From Stigmatella aurantiaca (GTDB lineage Bacteria > Myxococcota > Myxococcia > Myxococcales > Myxococcaceae), in assembly GCF_900109545.1 (NCBI RefSeq), contig NZ_FOAP01000001.1, positions 248,001 to 312,000 of the forward strand: a stretch of DNA of 64,000 nt. The letters run 5' to 3'. Of this stretch, positions 58,561-64,000 are shown in pieces (the stretch's first letter is position 1; each line of letters starts with the position of its first letter). Position numbers and translations under genes: made by a program. The notes beneath the pieces were generated by a model, which saw nothing but the letters and a program-made list of their open reading frames with translations, was not told where the DNA came from and ran no database searches.

Positions 58561-60285
58561 TTACCAGCTCACCGAATCGAGGTAGACGGTGCCCGTCCAG
58601 GCGCCATCGGTGAAGATTTCGAGCCCCAGCTCGGCCACGGGGGACACGGCGTTGGCGGGAACCTGCAGGAACACGGTGTTCCAACTGCCCGCCGTCATGG
58701 GGCCGGTGCTCACCCACGCGCCGGTGTACTTCCACCCGCCGCCCGCGCCCTGGATGAGGAAGGGCTGAAGCGCGCTGACGCGGCTGCCCGTGGGAAACCA
58801 GACCCGGAAGGAGAGCTTCGCGCCCGCTGGCACGGCCACGTTGGCCACGGACACCTTGACGAGCCCGCCCGTCCCCGTGGACTCCAGCTTCGCCGCCAGC
58901 GCGTGCGTGCCCGCCCAGGCCTGCTCGGTGGAGGAGGCCACGCCCTTGAGCATCTCGCCCCACATGACCCAGCCCTGCAGACCGTCCTCGAAGTGGAACG
59001 GGGCCGTGTCCGGCGGCGTGGGGGTGGGGCCCTCGCTGGGCAGCGGCAACCCGCCCGCCAGAAGGAAGGCACCGGCCCGGCTCTTCATGAAGAGCTGCCC
59101 GTCCGTGTAGACGTCATTCGTGTAGGAGCTCTGGCGGCCCTCCCCGCGGCCGAAGAGCAGGGCGATGACGCCACTCTGGGCGAACTTCTCCAGGTGCGCG
59201 GTGTCGCCCGTGCCAAAGAAGTACTCGGCCCGGTTGTCCTGATAGCCCGCGCGGGGCGCGTCGCCGGTGTTGTCCACGTTGAGGTGGTTCGAGTTGCCCA
59301 GCGGGATCTGCCACAGCACCCAGCGCTTGCCGGCGGCCACGTTCCACAGGCGCAGCCACTCCGCGTAGCGGTTGAAGCTCTTCGAGGTGAGGGGCGCCGT
59401 GTCGCTGGGGTCCCACCACCGGTCCTGTCCAGCGTTGAGCTGGTAGAACTCGGCGTCGCGGTCGAGCGGATCTGCCACGAGCACATCCCAGGTGGCCCCC
59501 GTCACGTTGGGCGCCAGGCCCAGCGGCTGGAGGAACGTGTGGACCTTGTCCACCTCGGGCTCCAGCGGATCCGTGAGCGAGAAGTGGGCGATGTCCTTGC
59601 CGCTCGCCCAGGCCGAGATGTGGATGCCCAGGATGGCGTTGCTGGCGCCCACGGCCTTGCGCAGCTGGAGGAACGCGAGCCCCCAGCCGGCCACCGTGTC
59701 GGGCAGCCCGGCCAGCTCCGGCAGGCCCGTGGCCGCCACCGCCGCGTAGGCGTTGGGGTTGTCCGCGGACTGGTGCTCCATCAGCGCGAAGCCATCGGCC
59801 TCCATGAGGATGAGCACCGGCTTGCCGAAGTCCTTGGCCCGCTGCATGAGGAGCTTGAAGTCCTCGAAGTAGCCCTTCATGACCGCGGTGTTCTGCGCCT
59901 TGACGAGGAACTGATCCTCGCCGCCGCCCGCCTCACCGTTGAGCTGGTAGTACTGGATGGCGGGCACGAAGCCCTGGGTGTCGCACTCCTTCATGTACTT
60001 GAGGCCCCAGGTGCCGTCGTGCTGCCCGTAGCCGAAGTTGTCGGCCCAGCCTTTGACGAAGTAGCGGTAGCGCACGTTCCAGGGCACCCCGCTGTCCTTC
60101 ATCCACGTCTTCCCGTTCTCCTCGAAGAGTCCCACCATCAGCGTGGCCGGCAACCCCGCGGGAATGTTCCCCGCGGGGGGCGCTCCCTGCGCCGCGTGGA
60201 TCCGTTCCGGAGCCGCCGCCGCCGACCCCGGCTGCCAGGCCATGCTCACCCCCACCATCGCCGCCCATACCCACGACCGTCTCAT
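58561..60285 (-). CDS. secreted glycosidase-like protein with C-terminal beta domain
   Basis: A 574-residue protein with a signal peptide (cleavage near GSAAAA, about 25). Residues about 45-440 look like a TIM barrel (VLILMEADGFALM, LGIHISAWASG, RWVLWQIPLGNSNH), and the last ~130 residues form a jelly-roll, carbohydrate-binding-type module. The candidate acid residues are not in a family signature I can name, so the exact glycoside hydrolase family is unassigned. It is divergent from the fibro-slime lipoprotein gene. Confidence 0.7.
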   Translation of the reverse strand: MRRSWVWAAMVGVSMAWQPGSAAAAPERIHAAQGAPPAGNIPAGLPATLMVGLFEENGKTWMKDSGVPWNVRYRYFVKGWADNFGYGQHDGTWGLKYMKECDTQGFVPAIQYYQLNGEAGGGEDQFLVKAQNTAVMKGYFEDFKLLMQRAKDFGKPVLILMEADGFALMEHQSADNPNAYAAVAATGLPELAGLPDTVAGWGLAFLQLRKAVGASNAILGIHISAWASGKDIAHFSLTDPLEPEVDKVHTFLQPLGLAPNVTGATWDVLVADPLDRDAEFYQLNAGQDRWWDPSDTAPLTSKSFNRYAEWLRLWNVAAGKRWVLWQIPLGNSNHLNVDNTGDAPRAGYQDNRAEYFFGTGDTAHLEKFAQSGVIALLFGRGEGRQSSYTNDVYTDGQLFMKSRAGAFLLAGGLPLPSEGPTPTPPDTAPFHFEDGLQGWVMWGEMLKGVASSTEQAWAGTHALAAKLESTGTGGLVKVSVANVAVPAGAKLSFRVWFPTGSRVSALQPFLIQGAGGGWKYTGAWVSTGPMTAGSWNTVFLQVPANAVSPVAELGLEIFTDGAWTGTVYLDSVSW

Positions 60286-60533
60286 GACGTCGAAAGTAGG
60301 AATGGCCTATCCGGTTTCATTCCCTGCCCTTTGGGCCTGCCTTGAGTGCGGCGGGGCGGACGGCCCTGACTTCAGGGAGGCTTCACGCACGGACTCGGAC
60401 CTCGGGGAGGGGCGGCCCCGCATTTCCCCCAGGATGCGCTGTGCTCACGATGCCCACCCTGGCCTACGTCAGAGGAGGCACGTCGGAGTGGGGTTCGATT
60501 GACACGCTGTCGCATGACTTAGACGATGCCCGC
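60286..60533. promoter_or_regulatory. divergent intergenic region
   Basis: 248 bp between two divergent secreted-protein genes. An AT-richer stretch (about 60295-60330) fits a promoter for the minus gene, but no consensus could be fixed. No good ribosome site is visible for the plus gene. Confidence 0.25.
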
Positions 60534-62288
60534 ATGTCCGAATCACACTGTTCATCCAGAATTTCCAGACTCGCGGCACTTTCCCTTCTCTTGGTCCTCG
60601 CGGCCTGTGGCAGCGACATCGTGGATGCCAAGCCCGACGGGGGCGGAGGCAACAACCCGCCGGACGCTTCGACGGATGGCGGCACCGACGGCGGCCCGGT
60701 CAACCCAACGGATTGCGGCAACGGCACGCTCCAGGCCGGCGAAGCTTGCGACGATGGCAATGTGAACGACGGGGACGGGTGCTCGTCGGTCTGCAGCATC
60801 GAGACGAACGAGAACGGGTGGATCTGCCGGACGCCGGGCCAGCCGTGCGTGCGCAACGTGTGCGGCGACGGCGTGCGCGGGGTGAAGGAGGCGTGCGACG
60901 ACTTCAACGCCCGGTCCGGAGACGGGTGCAGCGCCACGTGTGCGGTGGAGAGCGGCTGGAACTGCCCGAGCACGGGCGGCAACTGCCAGGCGGCCAAGTG
61001 CGGCGACAACATCATCGCCGGTGACGAGGATTGCGAGGACGGCAACGCGGCGGCGAACGATGGGTGCAGCGCGACGTGCCGTCTGGAGGAGGGGTTCAAG
61101 TGCCCGACACCGGGCCAGGCGTGCGCGCGCACCACGTGCGGGGACAAGAAGGTGGAGGGCACGGAGCAGTGCGACGATGGCAACAACGACATGGGCGATG
61201 GGTGCTCGCCGTTGTGCAAGCGGGAGCCGGTGTGCAGCAACGGCAATTGCACGGCCATCTGCGGCGACAACCTCATCCTGCCGGGCAGCGCGGAGGAGTG
61301 CGACGACGGCAACGTGCGAGACAACGACGGGTGCTCGTCGCAGTGCAAGCTGGAGGCGGGCTTCCAGTGCAAGCAGATCGAGAGCGAGCCGCCGTCCGAG
61401 GTGAAGATCCCGGTCGTCTACCGCGACTTCATTGGCAACGACATCAACCACCCCCAGAAGCACATCGACTTCGAGAACGCCACGGGCAGCGGTGAGCTGG
61501 GGATCGTCAAGGACACGCTGGGCGCCAACCAGAAGCCGGACTACGCGAAGGAGGGCCAGCAGAGCGCCAGCACCCACGGCAAGGCCCTCTTCGACCAGTG
61601 GTACACCGACTCGGCCCGGAGCAAGACCATCGTCGAGACGCTGACGCTGACCCAGGAGAAGGACGGCCAGGGCAGGCCGACGGGCAACTACGTGTACTCC
61701 AACAGCAACTTCTTCCCGCTGGACAACAAGGGCTGGGTGGCCACGGGCGAAGAGCCCAAGCGCACCGGGAACCACAACTTCAACTTCACCAGCGAGAACC
61801 GGTACTGGTTCGAGTACAAGGGCACCGAGAAGCTCACGTTCACCGGCGACGATGACGTGTGGGTCTTCGTCAACAAGAAGCTCGCGTTGGATCTCGGCGG
61901 CGTTCACTCCGAGCAGAGCGGCACGGTGGACCTCACCCCGGCCTCGGCCGCCACGAAGTACAACCTGAGGAAGGGCGGCATCTACGAGGCCGTCGTGTTC
62001 CAGGCCGAGCGGCACACCACCCAGTCCAACTACAAGCTCACCCTGGGCAACTTCACCACCAAGCGGACCGAGTGCACGAGCAGCTGCGGCGATGGCCAGG
62101 TGCAGCCGCCCGAGGAGTGCGACACGGGGACGAACCCTGGCGGCTACGGCCAGTGCGCGCCCGGATGCATCTTTGGCCCGCGCTGCGGCGATGGCGTGGT
62201 GCAGGAGGCGTTCGGCGAGAGCTGCGACGACGGGAACGACGACAACGACGACCTGTGCAGCAACACCTGCAAGCCGCGCATCGGCTAA
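60534..62288 (+). CDS. fibro-slime / myxo cysteine-repeat surface lipoprotein
   Basis: A 584-residue lipoprotein (LVLAAC, C25). After a disordered spacer come repeated CGDG...CDDGN...DGCS units (about 60-280), the myxobacterial Cys-rich (DUF4215-type) repeats, then a fibro-slime domain (about 290-508, with FTGDDDVWVFVNKKLALDLGGVHS and GGIYEAVVFQAERHT), and two further Cys repeats at the end. Fibro-slime domains occur in surface adhesion and cellulosome-like proteins. Probable role: cell-surface adhesion or matrix. Start ATG 60534. Confidence 0.85.
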   Translation: MSESHCSSRISRLAALSLLLVLAACGSDIVDAKPDGGGGNNPPDASTDGGTDGGPVNPTDCGNGTLQAGEACDDGNVNDGDGCSSVCSIETNENGWICRTPGQPCVRNVCGDGVRGVKEACDDFNARSGDGCSATCAVESGWNCPSTGGNCQAAKCGDNIIAGDEDCEDGNAAANDGCSATCRLEEGFKCPTPGQACARTTCGDKKVEGTEQCDDGNNDMGDGCSPLCKREPVCSNGNCTAICGDNLILPGSAEECDDGNVRDNDGCSSQCKLEAGFQCKQIESEPPSEVKIPVVYRDFIGNDINHPQKHIDFENATGSGELGIVKDTLGANQKPDYAKEGQQSASTHGKALFDQWYTDSARSKTIVETLTLTQEKDGQGRPTGNYVYSNSNFFPLDNKGWVATGEEPKRTGNHNFNFTSENRYWFEYKGTEKLTFTGDDDVWVFVNKKLALDLGGVHSEQSGTVDLTPASAATKYNLRKGGIYEAVVFQAERHTTQSNYKLTLGNFTTKRTECTSSCGDGQVQPPEECDTGTNPGGYGQCAPGCIFGPRCGDGVVQEAFGESCDDGNDDNDDLCSNTCKPRIG

Positions 62289-62298
62289 GGCCGTCTCC

Positions 62299-62326
62299 GG
62301 GGAGCCGCGCCGTCCGGCGGCTCCCC
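62299..62326 (+). terminator. terminator hairpin
   Basis: GGGGAGCCGC (62299-62308) and GCGGCTCCCC (62317-62326) form a perfect 10-bp stem with an 8-nt loop, 10 bp after the fibro-slime stop. No T-run. Confidence 0.55.
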
Positions 62327-62479
62327 GCTCCCTGGGCAGGGAAGCATTCCGGGCCTGGGGACACCTGAGGGGAGGCGGCGCCGGACTTCGGTCCCCCCCC
62401 CTGGGCCAAATTCCATGAAGACAGGGTAGACTGGGTTTAGCCACCGTTCTGCCCTGTCCTCTTTCTGGCCCCATCGCGC

Positions 62480-64000
62480 ATGAAGCTCAGCCTCGCAGCC
62501 CGGGTGACCGCCGCGTTTTTGCTCGTGGTGTTCGTTCTGACATTCGGCAGCGTGGCGATGGTGGCCTTGTCGCTGCGCAAGAGCCTCGAAGAGGGGCTCG
62601 CCCGGGACATGGAGCAGGACATCTCCAGTTGGCGGGGGCTCCTGGAGCAGGAGGAGCGGGTGCTCGCCGCGGCGGCCCGGGGCATCGTGACCCGGACCGT
62701 GGTGCGCTCGGTGTTCGAGGGCTCCGGTGCGGAGGCCGCCGCGCTCCAGGACATCGCCGGGGAGCAGCGCGCGCTGCTGGGCGTGGACCTGCTGCTGCTC
62801 ATCGATTCTTCCGGGAAGGTGCGGGCGGGCAGCTTCACGGGCACGATGCCGGCGGTGCCTCCCGTGGAGGAGCTGCGCGGGCGCACCGGCCTGCTCCTGG
62901 CGGAGGACATTCCCTACTGGAGCGTGAGTACGCCGGTGGAGGTGGGCGGGCGCCTCGTGGGCTATCTCTTCCTGGGCATCCGCCTGGACGAGGGGCCGGT
63001 GCAGCGGTTCCAGGAGCAGCACGGCACGGAGATGATGTTGCTCATGGGCCGGAGCGTGAACGCCCGGGGGCTGCACTCGGTGAAGCCCCAGGACGTGCTG
63101 CCGGTGCTGCCCTCCTCGGGCAACTTCCGCCGGTTCCTGATGCTGGGCGGGGTGCGGGTGCTCGCGGCCCAGGTGGAGGTGGGCGAGGGGCTGCGGCTGG
63201 TGCTCGTGCGCCGCGCGGAGGAGGACTACGCCCGCTTCCACGCCACCCAAATGGGGCTCGTGGGGCTGGGGGCGGCGTGCGCGCTGATTGCCGGCGCGGT
63301 GGCCTTCCTCATGGCGCGGCGGGTGACGGAGCCCTTGCGGCAGCTCACCGCCGCCACGGCGCGCGTGGTGGCCGAGGGAGACTTCCGGGGCACGCTGGAG
63401 GTGAACTCGCGGGACGAGATTGGCGAGCTGGCCACGTCATTCCAGCAGATGATGCAGCGGCTGCGGGACGTGCTGCTCGCGCTGCGTGCCGCCTCCGCGC
63501 AGCTGGAGAGCGCCGCCACCCAGCTCTCCCATGAGGCCTCGGAGCAGAACCGCACGGCCACGCGGCAGGTCGCCGCGCTCTACGAGACGCAGGTGACGGC
63601 GCAGGAGCTCCAGCGCAGCTCCCAGGCAGCGGCCCTGCGGGCGCAGACGATTCTCCAGGTGGCCGAGCAGGCGGACTCCCTGGGCAGCGCCGGCGAGCAC
63701 TCGCTGGAGAGCAGCGTGGGCGGGCTCACGCACATCCGGGAGCAGGTGGATCAGATCGCCCGCACCAGCCAGGAGCTCCAGCAGCGCACCGCGCAGATTG
63801 GCGGCATTACCCAGACGGTGAAGGACCTGGCCGACCAGTCCAACATGCTGGCGCTCAATGCCGCCATCGAGGCGGTGCGCAGCGGCGAGCACGGCAAGGG
63901 CTTTGGCGTGGTGGCCCGCGAAATCCGCTCCCTGGCGGACCAGTCCGCCGAGGCCACGGGGCGGGTGCAGGAGATCCTCACCGACATCAGCCGGGCCATC
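62480..64000 (+). CDS. methyl-accepting chemotaxis protein (partial, 3' end outside window)
   Basis: A chemoreceptor with 507 residues inside the window. Membrane helix about 8-30, a periplasmic sensor region about 31-255 (single-Cache-like, with VGYLFLGIRLDE), second helix about 257-278, HAMP about 278-332 and the start of the cytoplasmic signalling rod with NMLALNAAIEAVRSGEHGKGFGVVAREIRSLADQS, the MCP signature. It controls CheA through methylation-sensitive signalling; the ligand is unknown. The C-terminal methylation half is beyond the window. Confidence 0.95.
   Translation, partial: MKLSLAARVTAAFLLVVFVLTFGSVAMVALSLRKSLEEGLARDMEQDISSWRGLLEQEERVLAAAARGIVTRTVVRSVFEGSGAEAAALQDIAGEQRALLGVDLLLLIDSSGKVRAGSFTGTMPAVPPVEELRGRTGLLLAEDIPYWSVSTPVEVGGRLVGYLFLGIRLDEGPVQRFQEQHGTEMMLLMGRSVNARGLHSVKPQDVLPVLPSSGNFRRFLMLGGVRVLAAQVEVGEGLRLVLVRRAEEDYARFHATQMGLVGLGAACALIAGAVAFLMARRVTEPLRQLTAATARVVAEGDFRGTLEVNSRDEIGELATSFQQMMQRLRDVLLALRAASAQLESAATQLSHEASEQNRTATRQVAALYETQVTAQELQRSSQAAALRAQTILQVAEQADSLGSAGEHSLESSVGGLTHIREQVDQIARTSQELQQRTAQIGGITQTVKDLADQSNMLALNAAIEAVRSGEHGKGFGVVAREIRSLADQSAEATGRVQEILTDISRAI

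Noticed and set aside
60552-62474. A 640-codon minus-strand frame opposite the fibro-slime gene
   Set aside because: Antisense artefact of the Cys-repeat gene.

Overview
The window comes from a very GC-rich delta-type bacterium and most closely suggests a myxobacterium (Myxococcota, suborder Cystobacterineae, Stigmatella/Archangium/Hyalangium-like). The reasons are the base composition, Ser/Thr kinases including one fused to TPR repeats, many lipoproteins, a fibro-slime/Cys-repeat surface lipoprotein, and a LexA-type palindrome in front of recA that resembles the Myxococcus box. The genus is an inference; no rRNA, tRNA, CRISPR array, insertion sequence or prophage was seen. About 54 genes are called and they fill almost all of the sequence.

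Layout. 1-5.3 kb: an ABC exporter pair with a response regulator, two TIM-barrel metal hydrolases and small unknown proteins. 5.3-8.7 kb: glmU and glmS, the two enzymes that supply UDP-GlcNAc, separated by 158 bp. 8.8-11.9 kb: a non-RD kinase, a membrane protein and recA with its SOS operator. 12-18.2 kb: a tightly packed run of PhoD phosphatase, GNAT acetyltransferase, Tex and a TonB-like protein. 18.4-25 kb: an RsbRD-PAS-PAS histidine kinase, a short Hsp90-family protein translationally coupled to a helical CPAC protein, and a TerB/LETM1-like protein. 25.1-29.2 kb: aldehyde dehydrogenase with its DUF779 partner, then two lipoproteins. 29.3-33 kb: a HAMP-like membrane protein, fmt, a degenerate dehydroquinase-like protein and rsmB.

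33-35.8 kb holds the most interesting locus. A cobalamin riboswitch on the minus strand (with a near-perfect B12 box) sits in front of three translationally coupled lipoprotein genes: a long low-complexity-tethered beta-rich lipoprotein, a second beta-rich lipoprotein and a Rieske iron-sulfur lipoprotein. None of these is a known B12 synthesis or uptake gene, so the operon is a candidate extracytoplasmic corrinoid-handling system.

35.9-46.5 kb: a LysR regulator, a glycosyltransferase, a FolB-cupin fusion, a SulP-carbonic anhydrase fusion, a C39-like protein without signal peptide behind a palindromic leader, a TPR kinase and a protein with STI1-like NPE decapeptide repeats. 47-54.8 kb: secreted and STAS-like proteins, a glycosidase-like lipoprotein, an SDR, an aminotransferase, and a secreted alpha/beta hydrolase followed at once by a membrane-anchored partner. 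54.8-58.5 kb: a module of unknown proteins. 58.5-64 kb: a glycosidase-like secreted protein, the fibro-slime lipoprotein and a truncated chemoreceptor running off the right edge.
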